From assembly GCA_024138015.1 (NCBI GenBank), contig JAMXBB010000008.1, positions 2,503,115-2,567,114 of the forward strand: a stretch of 64,000 nucleotides of DNA, written 5' to 3'. Origin of the DNA: Lumnitzera littorea. Taxonomy: Eukaryota; Streptophyta; Magnoliopsida; Myrtales; Combretaceae. The stretch's first letter is position 1. Every line of letters starts with the position of its first letter. The translations under genes were made by a program, and so were the position numbers. Below, piece after piece: positions 24,786-37,746 of this stretch. The notes under the pieces were generated by a model. The model worked only from the letters and a program-made list of their open reading frames with translations, searched no databases and was not told where the DNA came from.

Positions 24786-24971
24786 TCACAATCGAGACAC
24801 GCCTGATCTTCTATTCAAGTGTCAGATCGCATCAGGAAACCCTCATTCGATTCCAAGATTGATTGAATTAATCAGATTACACAATTGTAGTTAGTTTGTT
24901 AGTTAGAAGAAAAGGTAGAAAGCGAAAAAAGAAAAAATAGAGATTATTTTGTTTCCATTCTGCCCTAGATA

Positions 24972-27900
24972 ATGCTCACACAACAGAAACAACAACCACA
25001 AGAGCAATCACCACAATTTCCTTTAATGAGAGCTCTCCGGCGAAACCCTACTTCGTCGGCTCCTTTGTCGTCATCATCATCATCATCAACATCAACATCA
25101 ACATCGTCGTCATCAAACTCAACCTCTTTGCCACTGAATCCATCTTCCACGTCCTCGTCGTCGACATCGTGGATTCCTTTGCGGTCGGTTTTGTTAGTTG
25201 TTGCTCCTTCATCTTCCTCACCAGTTTCTTCTAATCGGTGAGTTCTCCATTCCCAACCTTCTTTCTGTTTGCTCCTTTATTAATATCTGTTGATTCTGTC
25301 TTTCCAGTTGTAAAATATGACAATCTCTGCTGTCTGATTCGTTTTGAGCGTGGAATCATTAGATCTGGATCCGTTGTTTCTTAGTCCTCATTATTGTGAG
25401 TCCCTAGGTTGAACAATGTTAACTGTGTTTCGGTCATTTTAGTCTATATTCTGCTTGCTTCATCTGGTTACATGTAAATCCTGATCTGGGGAAGTGTAGT
25501 CAAAATCCAACTCGAAGGATTAACTTTTGCATTGCTTGAGAATTGTAATAAGCTTTAAGCTACTGTTGCTTTTATTTATTATCATTATGATAACTATTTT
25601 TTGCATTTGAATGTTAATAAGAAAATATAGAAGAAAAAAGCTGAAATGGACCTGAAGGTTACAATTTACTATTAGTTAGGTTGTGAAACTGGGAATATTT
25701 ATGTTGCAATGTAAATATGAACGAATTTCATTAGATTCAAGGCTTTCAAACTAGCCATGGAATGTACAGTAATAAGCGATCTATGTTTTTCTTTTACTTC
25801 ACTTACTTTCTTTTTCTGTTCCCCATCAATTGATTTTATATCTTAACCATAGAAATCTTTCTTCACTTTCTTCACTTTCAGGGGTAGTCTTAAATCGCCT
25901 TGGTCACGTAGAAGAAGAAAACATGCACTTTTAGCGAAACAGTGGAGAAATTTATTTATGCCAGATGGCAGACTTTGTGATGGGGGAGTTAAGTTCCTAA
26001 AAAAGGTTCGAAGGGGGGTAAGAATCTGCTTTGTCAAGACTTATTAAGTAATCATTTAGTCATGTTATAATAAATTTTGTCCATTCGTTATTTGAAGAAG
26101 AATATTTATGCTTTCAGTAAGGTTTAAGCTGTCAAATCCTGTTGCAGGGTGTTGATCCGACTATTAGAGCAGCGGTTTGGCCATTCCTCCTAGGAGTGTA
26201 AGTATTCCTTTTAATTGAAGTCATATATGGCCATAACTCTCTTAAGCTGAATTTTCTTGTTGAGTAGTATGCAATAAGTACCAAACTCAGCCTCAAACCT
26301 GATTTTGTTTAGATCTAATTTAGCCTGACCCCTTTCCCCATTTTTCAAGATGTTTTGAATATTGGCTTCTCGATGAAGCAAGTCACTTCTATTCCTAGGG
26401 TTATCCTCTGGAATAATAAGAAAAGATTCTCTAGATTTTGTAGTTGAAGTGAGCTTTCACTCACTGCTATGTGGGTTCTGGCAAATGCAGTTGGATTCTT
26501 GTATTGATGTGCACTTTTTACCCTGCACTATGATTGAAGTGCATCATATAATAAGAAGGCTACAGTAAAATAAACTTATGGGTCGCTTTTTTCTTGATGA
26601 TGAAGGTTATTCTCCATTGTTTCACTGGCCAACCTTGACTCCTATTAATAGGGTTAGAAGTTGCTGTATTAAGAAGTTGTATTCTACCAAATAGGTACAG
26701 TCATAGGATAGATTGAGGCGGATAAGAAGCTAACTGTCATTACCCCAGACTAGAGAATCTCAATATCATTATTGCCTCTTGAAATTAGTGGGGCAAAATT
26801 CTACTACTATCATTGTCGGGTGCACTGCAGAATCCTTCCCATAGACAAGTAGACGTTCTGGTTTGCTCGAAAACAAAGTTCTGTTTTGGATAGAAAAATT
26901 AGAAGGCAACACTTGAAAAAGGCAAAGATCTTGTTTTCACTGTAGAGGAAATCTTACTAGTTGACATATGGAATGAGAAACGAATGAAACATCTTTATTG
27001 GCATAACAGGATTCATGAATGTTTATTAGGAGATGTTTAAAACTTAAACATATTAATTATGCTTAGAAGGCAAAGCTAGGAGTTTTGCTTGGTTTTCTTT
27101 ATGTTGGAATATCAATAAGAATTAAATTAAGTAAAAAATACTTTCGAAATTTTTATTGATGTTTCTTGACGAAGAAAACAACAAACTGATATAGATTATT
27201 ATAAAAATTAGGAAAAAATAAAAGAACATGAAAAAGGAAAAAAAAAGAAAGCCTCATTTAGTATTGGCCCAAAAAAAAAAAAAAATCATTTGTAAGCTGA
27301 GCTTTTTATTAGGATTTCATTGTTGCTAGATAACAATTTTTTTTTAATTGTTGGTGCAATGGGATCATACCGTGAGACAAATTGTGGATACTGAATCCTC
27401 AGCACTTTAAGCAGGCCTTGCCCTGCCTCAATCTATCATGATGGAATCCATTATTTCATTTTTAACCCATCCAATGAAAATTCCTTCTTCTAAATGGGAG
27501 CTAGTCAATCCATGGGTACAGTAATCCTCAAAGGATGAGGGCAAGGGGATTGATTGAGAAAGATCTCTTTTCCTTATTGTAGGGATGTATTGCCAACATT
27601 AAGTAGCTGTATAAAATTTGTATCCATTTTTATTATATTTGCATGAGTGGATATATTATGGAGAATCCTTGTAAAAAAATTGTGTCATCCACAACTTGAC
27701 AAAAAAAATTGTCATCCACACTAGAATTTGATAATAAGTGTTTCCTCAATCTTCTTCTCTCTGGAGAAATAATTCATCAAAACAATTAGTTGCCAATAAA
27801 CTTGAGGAAGCCTCGTGAAAAAATAGCTTGATGCCGTGATGTTATAAAAACTTATTGCCTCTCGTACTAATTACTGCCTTTTTTCATGTGGAGAAAGGGG

Positions 27901-30384
27901 GAAAAATTGAAAAGTTTCTCTCTCTCTCTCTCTCTCCACAAACCCCCCCCCTCCCCCAAAGATGTGCAGGGCAATAACTCAGCATAAAATGGTCATATGA
28001 TGTCTTTTTCTTTTGGGATAACAATAACCTTCTCATTTTTGGACCCAGTAGATTGGCAAAATAATTATTGATTTTATAGCAATAGATCTACATGGAGGAG
28101 TTATCAAGAAAAGGTTCCTTTTTCAAAGAAGGATTTTCTCATAAGTCTTACAGAGGTCAAAATTTTGTACTACATAGAACATTTTTTTCGTAGTTGTATT
28201 AAACAGGTCATAGTTTTGCTTTATCTCCTAAATAGAGATTACTTGTTCTTTTGTTTTTCTACCACTCTTCTGTTTGAAGTTCTCTATTTATTTTGGCGCT
28301 TTTGTTTGTGGGTGACGGAATGGGGCTTGGGAACTGGAGAGAATCGACATTGTGTGTGTCAACTGGTGATGGGTGGAAGTGTTTATAGATTTGAGTGTCA
28401 TAAATGTTTCGTATTGCTTGTGGTGTTGCTATTCATATGGAACTTCATGCTAATTATTTATAGTTATCTCAAAGTTTTGTTTAGAATTCTTCCTTATCTG
28501 GGTCAGTAAATCTCTTTTTCCAGTTACGATGTGACCAGTTCCAAGGAAGAGAGGGACTCTGTTAGAAGCCAGAATAGGTATATCACTTTCCTGTTTAGTG
28601 TTGACACTCAGGTTATTTTTATTCCTCGCTATATTAAGCTCATGAATTGTATCTTTTGCAGAAAGGAATACGAGGATTTAAGGAAACGATGTCGCCAGTT
28701 TCTTAAACGCAGTGATAAGAATCTCAAGTCAAGGGAAAACTCTAAAGATAGCAATAGTATCCATGAGCATAGCGGGGATTTTAGTCAAAAACTTGATCTG
28801 GTTGCTGAAGATGTTTCAAGTGTAAAGATGTCACCATCACCTGGGAGGCAAGCACCATTGACTTGGAATTTAGAACATGGAATTGGCGACCAAGCCCCCT
28901 TAAATAGAGAATCTTCTCCTGAGAGGCAAGCTCCATTGACTGGGAATATAGAACATTCAGTTGGTGATCAAGCCCCATTAAAAAAAGAACATTTGCCTGA
29001 GAAGCAAGCTCCATTGCCTGAGAATATAGAATGTCCAGCTGGTGCTGAAGTTTCACTGAAAAGATCACCTTCACCTCAGGTGCAATCTCCGTTGCCTGGG
29101 AGTGTAGAATGTCCACTTGGTGCTGCTGAAGCTCCTTCAAAGAGAGCACCTTCACCTGAGAGGCAAGGTCTATTTCATGGGAATATTAAGCATTCAGCTG
29201 GTGATCAAGCTCCATCAAAGAAAGTTCCTTCATTAGAGAAGCTAGCTCCACTGTCTAGGAATGTAGAGCGACATTCAGCTGTTGGAGAGGACCAATTGGA
29301 GAGAGCAGCAGCTTCACTCGAGTGTGAAAGGTCTCCTCTTCATAGTCAATACTGCTCAACCAGTGATCCGGCCATTCAATCCTCTAAAACTGTAGCTGAA
29401 GGAGATCCTGAAACAAGTGGACTTACATGTGAGGAGATCTCAGCTGGTGATTCAGATTCTAGTGATACCGACACCTCTGAGGAACCTTTTCTTGCATCGG
29501 GAGAAATTGAAGGAAGTGATCTCTCTGAGATTATTGAAGAAAATTCATCTGTCACTGAGACAGAAAGCAAGCCCAAAACATTCTCGGATGAAGATTTTGC
29601 TACATGGCAGAGAATTATCCGCCTTGATGCTTTGCGTTCAAATTCTGATTGGATAGTTTACTCACCTTCTCAGGCTTCAGTTTCATTAATGAAGGCACGG
29701 AGTTTTGCTGATTGTGTTGGATTGAAAGATTATGATCACCTGGAGGCATGTCGCATTTTTCATGCAGCTCGTCTTGTTGCCATCCTTGAAGCCTACGCAT
29801 TATTCGATCCTGAAATCGGTTACTGTCAGGGGATGAGTGATCTTCTTTCACCAATCATCTCAGTGATTGAGGAGGATGATGAAGCGTTTTGGTGCTTTGT
29901 AGGTTTCATGAAAAAAGCTCGACACAACTTTCGACTTGATGAAGTTGGTATCAGAAGGCAGTTAAACATTGTAGCCAAGATCATTAGGTGCAAAGATTCT
30001 CATCTCTACAGCCATCTCGAGAAGCTTCAAGCGGAGGATTGCTTCTTTGTCTACAGAATGGTGGTAGTACTCTTTAGAAGGGAGTTGAACTTCGAGCAAA
30101 CATTATGTCTTTGGGAGGTGATGTGGGCTGATCAGGCAGCAATTAGAGCAGGGATCGCCAAATCTGCTTGGGGAAGGATGAGGTTACGAGCTCCTCCTAC
30201 TGATGATCTGTTGCTCTATGCAATCGCTGCCTGTGTGCTCCAGAGGAAGAAATTAATTATTGAGAAGTATAGCAGTATGGAGGAGATTATGAGGGAGTGT
30301 AATAGCATGGCAGGGCATTTGGATGTGTGGAAGCTTCTAGATGATGCTCACGACTTGGTCGTTACACTCCATGACAAGATTTAG
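24972..30384 (+). CDS. TBC-domain Rab GTPase-activating protein
   Basis: Predicted exons are 24972-25237, 25882-26017, 26148-26197, 28524-28577 and 28662-30384, all with GT-AG borders and consistent phases, giving 742 aa. Residues ~30-60 are a poly-Ser/Thr run. Residues ~90-150 carry WSRRRRKHALLAKQWRNLF and GVDPTIRAAVWPFLLG, the start of a TBC domain; the core follows at ~475-700. The arginine finger IxxDxxR (488-494, IRLDALR) and glutamine finger YCQG (556-559) are intact, so GAP catalysis on Rab/Ypt GTPases in vesicle traffic is expected from the family. Between the two TBC parts lie ~320 residues with six ~27-residue repeats (226-385) and an acidic Ser-rich stretch. Intron 3 is 2.3 kb. The start codon is the first ATG in frame with exon 2; no lesion is seen. 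Confidence 0.9.
25066..25125. repeat. TCA/TCG trinucleotide tract coding poly-Ser/Thr
   Basis: Imperfect TCA, TCG and ACA triplets in exon 1 of the TBC gene encode the Ser/Thr run. Triplet tracts like this are length-variable between alleles in many plants. Confidence 0.85.
27916..27936. repeat. (TC)n microsatellite followed by a C-tract
   Basis: About ten TC units, then nine C residues near 27943-27951, inside intron 3 of the TBC gene. Confidence 0.9.
28831..29310 (+). repeat. Six coding repeats of ~81 bp in the TBC gene
   Basis: The protein carries six successive units of about 26-28 residues with the pattern SPxRQAPLxGNIExxxGDQAPLKK. Units 1-3 and 5 are the most alike; 4 and 6 are diverged. 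The DNA repeats in step and the frame is open throughout. They lie between the two parts of the TBC domain. Confidence 0.9.
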
Positions 30385-32658
30385 GGACATAATTCTCGGC
30401 CTTCTGTTTTTTCCCTGTTTCCCCTGGTGCTATTTCGACTTAAGATGTCTTTAGGTCACTTCACCGTCTTCACACTCCTTAAAACAAGAACAAGCGTGGA
30501 AGCATGTCCACTGCCCGCACTCATGTCTCCTTTGAGTGATGGTGGCAGAGTTTTTAGTTATCTCAATCAATCAGTCTAACCTATTCTCTTTTTTGTCTTG
30601 ATGCAGTCCTCGTTCTGCTAAAATCTTTCTTTCTGCTTTCTTTAGCCCTTATTGTTCAGCACAAAGAATTGTTAAGAAATTGTTGGTTAATCGTGGCAAA
30701 CGCGAAAGACACATTTTAGAACTATGATTTGGAGGGTCTTGTTTCTTGACTGGAAAGCTTGTGCATGCTGCTCATTAAAGAAGTCCATGGCATTTCGAAG
30801 AAGATGATTATTTGTGGTCAGCTTACTTAAAATTTATTTGCATCTGGACATAGCTTAGGTTCTTGTTGACGGAGATGTAGTTTTACCTAAAGAGAAGTAA
30901 TACATGTGCTATCCTGCTGGGATGGCAAGCACTGCACGATCCCCCATCCCCACCCCCCACAACGAGTGTTGTAAATAAGCTGTAGATCATGAACATTCTC
31001 TAACAGATCATGTCCTTAGAAGATGACAAGAAAATAGTTACCGAGTTATTAAGTTTGAAGGTATTCCAAATTCCTAAGTGTAGCATCTTATAAAAAACAC
31101 CCCTAACAAGTATGCGATATATGATGTTGTCAATGTATGTATACCTATACTAGGTAAACGTACACACATACTAGGTAATGTCCATGCCTTGGTGGTTGTT
31201 GATTTAAATTATAATTATTCGTAAATAATTAATTTACCTAGTTAACATCTTAGCAATTTGTTTGTAAGTTATTCTAAATATATGGTAAATGCTATTCTTT
31301 TAATTATATAATAGAAATATAATCAACATCATAACATTATATCTCTCATATTGTAGCATGAGAAATGGATACTAGTTGATGCGTTATAATGGTTTTTTTT
31401 TTTCCTTTCTCTTTATATGGAAAATGATTATGCTTCTATATATATCGTTCCACAACATAATATATTCCTAATAATTTTTAATTGTATTAAATTATAAATA
31501 TACTTGTATTTTTGTAAATCATTAGAATAGATTAATTTATAAAAATATTTACTTTCTCAAAATTTGGGTAAAATTATATGAAATTTATAATATTTCATGC
31601 TCCAAACTCTTTTAATTAATAAAGTAATATATTTTATGTCATAACTATTTACTTTCACCAAAATTAAAATATATTCTTTTTCTTATAAACTCATATGTAT
31701 TATTTGGTTTTCATATCAACTTGCAGGTATAAGTAATAATATATATTTAATTTTGTTTTATATTTTAATTATAGGAAATACTTGCATTTAATTTATCTAA
31801 ATTTGTATTTTTCTTTTTAATTTTCGAATTAAAACCAGTATTTAAACCACCGATCTTTCAACCTGAGCTTAGACTCTCATTATTTCGATAAGTCGAGTAC
31901 ACTAAACCGTTTTGACCCACTAAGCTCGACAGGTCAAGTCATAGTTCGAGCTTGTAGCTCATTAGTCCGAGTCAGTTTAGTGAATCGATGGGTTGGTGTC
32001 GGTCTAATTTATGAGTTGGACTTAGCCCTTTCTCAAGTCTACTTATACTCACGTGACATTTGAATTGCTCACATATAGTACTTATGAAGGGTTGAAAACA
32101 TTAATTAGTCTACTTCCAATTTTATATTTTTATTGGAGGAAAATTTAATTGTCCAATTAATTATAGTATCAAATAGTTGAAAAACAATCTCATAAAGACA
32201 AATTACAATTATTACTTGCATATGGAAAAGAAAAAAAATATATTCATAGTTTAAATTTATTTCATTTCAAAATACACGTTATATGAGGATACATTTCCAA
32301 AAAAAAAAAAAAAAAAAAAAACGTATAGAGATATGTAGATATAGATATGATAGCGGATATAAGATAAAGAAAAGTTATTTTTTTTATATATTTATCTTTT
32401 TTTTTTTTTGGATGGAAACATCATCAATATTAGATCTAAACATTCCGTTTCCCACTAGGTATTAGGTAATTCATGTAGGAAGGCTGCAAATGGACTTAGC
32501 GAAGCCTTCAACATCAAGCAATAAACAACTTCAAGCCAATTATCTATGTGAACTTTTACAGGTTTTCTTAGCATTTGTTTGATTATTTGCCACAATAAGA
32601 ATGCATCTATTAATTTTTGTTTTTGTTTTTTGGCCAAAAGTATCTAGTAAATTATTAT

Positions 32659-32689
<31 letters not shown>

Positions 32690-34650
32690 CGTTTATTCAG
32701 AAGAATAAATAAAATGTATTTTCTACCCCTATTATTAACGTTTATAAGCTTAATTTTAGAGTACTATATGCCTACTGTCCTTTGTAATGGGAATGTTTAG
32801 ACGATTGATGTAGTAAGAGGATTAATGCACTCGACAAGACAGTGATTACGGACACTTGACTGGGTCTAGAAGTGATTTGAGAAAAATTTAACAAATCATT
32901 TACCCATGCATATGAAGAAATGGTTTGGTTAGACAAGAGAGTGTTCATAAAAACACTTTAATAAGTAATATACCTCACATATTATGTATATATAATATAT
33001 AATAATAATAAAATATGAATTTATATAATATGTACGAATTATAGATGGTAATTGATTTAAAAGTTACTCTATTCATTATTATTCATTCAACATTTTATTG
33101 AATTTACATTTTATATATACATAACACATAATGTAAAATATCTAATGGAACATTTTTCCCAATCATAATGCTCGTGCGATAAGAAATTTCATCTGGGTCA
33201 TACTCATCATTTTTGTATGTTAAATATTGCTAGGCGAGAACAAAATCATTAAAATTAACTAAGGGCTATAGTTTACACAGTACCATCCATGTAGATATAA
33301 ATAGAAATTAACCATTTGCAATTACTTATGATACATGGGTGCAATAAATATATACCAACCTTTAAAAAAGACTACATAATTGTAAATTATATAAAAAAAA
33401 AATTATTAAAATATCGTTACTATTTTACATTATAGTACTTATATATATATCTTGCATCAAGATACAATATAATAACGATACATTAGTATTAATATCATAT
33501 TTTTAAAATGAAGCATACATATGAATGCACTAATGTCATATGTACTTATATAGGAATGTCACGTCTTTGTGCAAATATTAATATCACATGATGCGACATA
33601 ACATTGGTATTTTAGTAATATTTTTCATACAATTTATAATTATATAATATTTATTAATTTTGATGGTAAATATAAATTTCTTCATGATACAAAATTGGTT
33701 CTTGAGAAATGTATGAGATGCTAATTTCCTTAAAATATTTGGCTTTAGAAAAACAAATTGGTGTTTTTATTTATACCAATAATTTTCCATGCGCACATAT
33801 TTATATATATTATATATCACGATCGTGAAAACTATGCAACGACACATGTATATATACTAAATTGAACAATTATTTATTCTCATATGTGTAGAAAAAATGA
33901 CTATAATCTTACTCCCAATTAAAACTTTGATAATTAAAAGATCTGGATATAATGTTTTGAGAAATTTTTTAAAATCTTATAAATAAATGACTTCTTCTCT
34001 CGATATCCCTCTATGTGCTACCAACTTTCTTGTCTCCATATAATTTTTAGTCCAGTTTCTCATTAGATTAAAATAATTATTTTGCAATATATTCTCTCCC
34101 ACTTTTGAAAGTGTAAAAGCTGAACGGGTAGTTCTTTTTTACTGTGCAAAAAATAAAAAGTATTAGTTGATTATCCACTATTCGTTAAAAAAGGGATGGT
34201 TTAATCATTTTCTATAAATGTGGCAACAAAAAAAAAAAAAAACCATTTTTTATGAAGACGCAATGAACAATACAATTAGCCAAAGAACAAAGGAAAAAAT
34301 CTTCTTTACAACAACACGTATTTAGCACGGAGTGGTATATGAAAACGATAATTAATTATATTAACTTATCACTTCAGTTTTGATTGTAACAAATTATTGA
34401 TTGATTTGAGCAATTTCTAGTATGAATTTTCGTACGCTTGTTTTCCTCTTTTTCTTTTGACCATATAATATATATTTTTATTAGTAACCTTACCAGCTTC
34501 GATTATTGAATGTAATCACATGATCGATAAAAGTGATCTAAAGTAGAAGCCCTTAGAAAAATAACGCATGAGTAGAAATCTAGAAGATGATGATCAAATA
34601 AATGGGAAATATATATATTTCATCGTTCACTTTTACCTAACAATCCCACT
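30385..34650. other. 3' flank of the TBC gene and AT-rich intergenic DNA
   Basis: The first ~600 bp have genic base composition and probably include the 3' UTR. From about 31.0 kb the DNA is very AT-rich without coding potential. An A20-type tract lies near 32300 and a (TA)n run at about 32659-32685. A GC-richer patch at 31850-32040 with words like GAGCTT...GACCC could be a decayed transposon. No gene is seen. Confidence 0.6.
32659..32685. repeat. (TA)n microsatellite
   Basis: About 13 TA units in AT-rich intergenic DNA. Confidence 0.9.
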
Positions 34651-35752
34651 TGTTATATACAAGTATATAACACAACTCAAGCTCAAGGAAAGAGGGTAGA
34701 GGGAGTGAATTGAGTTTAAATTAAATTGACAAATAGATGCAATATGAAAATATTTAACAAACAATTAGATTGCAGAAATATAAAGAGAAAGAGATAGAGA
34801 AATTGATAGAGAAATCAAGCTTGAAATTTTAACACGGAGTTCAAACTATCTCTTATTCTCCATGATCACCTAATGCCTCAAACGAGGTATTCACACTTAA
34901 ATTTATTGATAACAATCTCAAATGCGCAAGTACCTGTACATAATCTCTATAAAAAATGATTTCACAATTACAATAACACTCAATCGCTTAGTATAGTGCT
35001 TTCTTTTCAGTAAAAATTACAGATATAAAGCTTAGCATTATATTGGGGTTTGCAAAAGATTATAAATAATGAGCACAAGATAATTAGAACGAAGTATAAG
35101 TAGATAAGAGGCATAATTGCATGGATATATCTCTATTAATTGTCCTTCAACTGTCTACAAACTCGCATTTATATTCTTTAGCAAAAATCCAACCACTGGC
35201 CCTGTTCATCCTACATTAAATGTACTATAACGGCTGATTTCTATGCAGACCAACCAATGGTTGTAGTTGAATAGTCCATTCAAATAGGGTCACCATTGGG
35301 ATGGTCTTCAGGTCACTAGTCACATGATTCAACGTAGCTCACTGACCTACATCAACCAACTGAATAGTTTAAGGACAACCAGACGTACAGTCTAACACAC
35401 CATGACCTGCATAAGCTAGCCGGACAATTTAAGGACAACCAGTTGTACAATCCATAACCTGCTACTAATCACAGAACACTTAATGCAACCAATTGGACGG
35501 TTTACACTAGAACAACTAAAAGCACACTTAGATAAAGTAGACATTTCTTGATCACTTGTTCTTCTTTTAACAACATCAGAATCAATTTAATAAGTTTTAA
35601 AATATTTCCAAGTTAATTTTACTTCCTTAAAAGATATAATTGATAAAGTTTTTATGAGAATTACAAATTGGTTTATAACAATGATTGATTAGCCATGACT
35701 TGCATAAATTTGTTTTCATCAAAATAACAAATAAGGACCTTTAGGTTTAACA
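34651..35752 (-). repeat. 3' LTR of the copia element
   Basis: On the element's strand it begins TGTTAAACC directly after the polypurine tract and most plausibly ends ...TATAACA, giving TGTTA/TAACA termini and a length of 1102 bp. The left edge is inferred from those termini only, because the partner LTR is absent. Confidence 0.55.
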
Positions 35753-35753
35753 A

Positions 35754-35767
35754 TCTCCCCTTTTTTT
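35754..35767 (-). other. Polypurine tract of the copia element
   Basis: The minus strand reads AAAAAAAGGGGAGA, two bases before the LTR start. A second motif GAGGGGGAGTTTG lies ~20-30 bases upstream. This arrangement is characteristic of SIRE-type elements. Confidence 0.75.
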
Positions 35768-36399
35768 ATGAGGACAAAAACTTACAAACTCCCCCTCAAT
35801 TTGACTCTCCCTTAAAGGCAATAAAAGATGTAAAAAATAAACACTTATGGAAGAGATAATATGAGAATATTTGATTATTCATTCTTTACTTTGGAAGATA
35901 GCCAAAAATAATTTCATGATTCAAAATTACATGCAAATCTTTGTTTTACAAACACATTCACTTTGTTTAGATACTTAATTGGGTGACTTGAATTCTTCTC
36001 TCCCTTTGGCCTCATCAAAAGGATGAGAGTCTAAGTGGGTAGAGGGAAAGAGAAAAGCATGAAAAAAAGTTGGTATACCAGCAACAAGAGAAAAAGGGCA
36101 TACAAGCCAATAAGGATACAAAAAGATCATAAAGAGCTATCAATGCCAATAATATAAGCAAATATTATGATCAGCATATTTAAATAAACACAAAAACAAC
36201 ATCGTGAGCTAATCCTAACACCATAATAGGTAGCATATAAACATAGAGTGGGTCATAAACATAAGGCCAAGATGCCAAAATCCATACAAAAGACAACTAG
36301 AGATGGTTGAAAGGCTAATAAACATCTAAAGGTATAACATAAAAGATAGCTAAAGGCTGAATCTTAGTACAAGGATGAGAAAAAGGAAACAAAAGACAA

Positions 36400-37746
36400 G
36401 ATAAAAAGACTTCAAGAGCTTATCTTCTAGAGGTGGAGAAGAGCTATTAGAAGGCTTGGGAAGACGAGGTGGTAGCTAAGCATAAGGACCAAAAGTGGGT
36501 GGAAGGAAGGGGTATGGCAATTGGAAGTGCTGAAAAAGAGGATAAAAGATGCAATCTTGCCAACAAGAGACCCGTTGCTCTATTTGATAAATGCTATCAT
36601 TAATGTGGTAGCGAAGCTGGCCCTCCATTTGGTCAATGTATGTATAGATAGATTCCAGATGACTCCTTAGAGATGGACCAATAAAGGGAATGAAAGTTGA
36701 AGTGCCTAGAGGAATATCTTCATTGACATGTGTTGCCCCTCCTTGAGGAACATTTTGATCAAGGGATTCGATAGATTTAGCATCCTCATCATTAATGGGT
36801 TCACCGAGTTCTTGAGTGATATCACCAGTAAGAAGGGATAAGGGCTCCTTACGAACCTAGCCAACTTGTTTATCTAGTTTCCATTCTCCTTTGCAAATGT
36901 GATGTATGGTGAATGGCTCAATATGGGAACTGATATTAGAAGTAGGAAAAATGACCCCCTTAGCCAGTAGAAGTTAAGTAACTAGGCAGCTATGATGAAG
37001 AATGACTTACTTAGACTTGTCAATGACCATTCTAAAATAGTGGAAAATTAAGTCTACATAATCAATTTGTGCATCATTATGGATGTGACCTAATATCCAT
37101 AAGTCCCCATTGGTAATGTACTCATGGTCACTACTCCGTGGACAATAGTTATGAAAAATGAACAAATGAAGGATTCGATAATGAAGAGGTAGTCGAATAG
37201 CTCTAAGATTTCACCTATGTGCACAATTATTTTCACTAATTTGTTGTTCTTAAAAGATATCCTCATAAAATGTGGATCCAACATTGTCAATTCCTTCCAT
37301 ATAACTAGCATCACTAGGATTAGCCCCTATAATAGTGTATATATCATTTTGTATGATCTTAATTTCATGATCATACACATAACTGTATAATTATAATTTC
37401 TTATGTTCATTAGTATCTATACCAACTAGTAGATTACCATCACGATCATGATCATTGCTGAGATTATAGTAAAAATACCTAACTACTTCTTAATTAACAA
37501 TATTAAGTATTACCATGGTAGCTAGAATATGATTTATAATAACCCCTTCCATATTAAGTATCCCAAAAACCTGAAGAATATCCTCATTAAACTAACGCCT
37601 ATAATCTATTTTCATGAAACGAAAATTTTCATACCTTTGTGTATGGAGAATTGTGGAAAAGAGATGATTATCAAATTGAGTAGGTGGAGCTTGTTGTCCT
37701 TGGCTCGAGCACAACTACCTTGAGCTCTGCCGTCTCTTCCAGCCAT
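36400..37746 (-). pseudogene. Extra ORF of the copia element (putative plant transposon protein type)
   Basis: Starts at a minus-strand ATG (37744-37746, MAGRDGRAQ). With a few frameshifts and stops it reads RYENFRFMKID, FNEDILQVFGILNMEGVI, EVVRYFYYNL, IQNDIYTIIGA, then LWILGHIHNDAQIDYVDLI, FHYFRMVID and a Pro-rich tail (LPPRLPKPSNSSSPP) with LDQNVPQGGATHV before it. The VVRxFYxNL and DIYxIIGA blocks resemble the 'putative plant transposon protein' domain often found beside retroelements (Pfam Transposase_32, from memory). Its role is unknown. It follows pol on the same strand, before the polypurine tract, where SIRE elements carry an additional ORF. Confidence 0.55.

Noticed and set aside
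28781..29155. Minus-strand 124-codon frame with periodic Leu/Gln
   Set aside because: Periodicity comes from the coding repeats of the TBC gene on the other strand.
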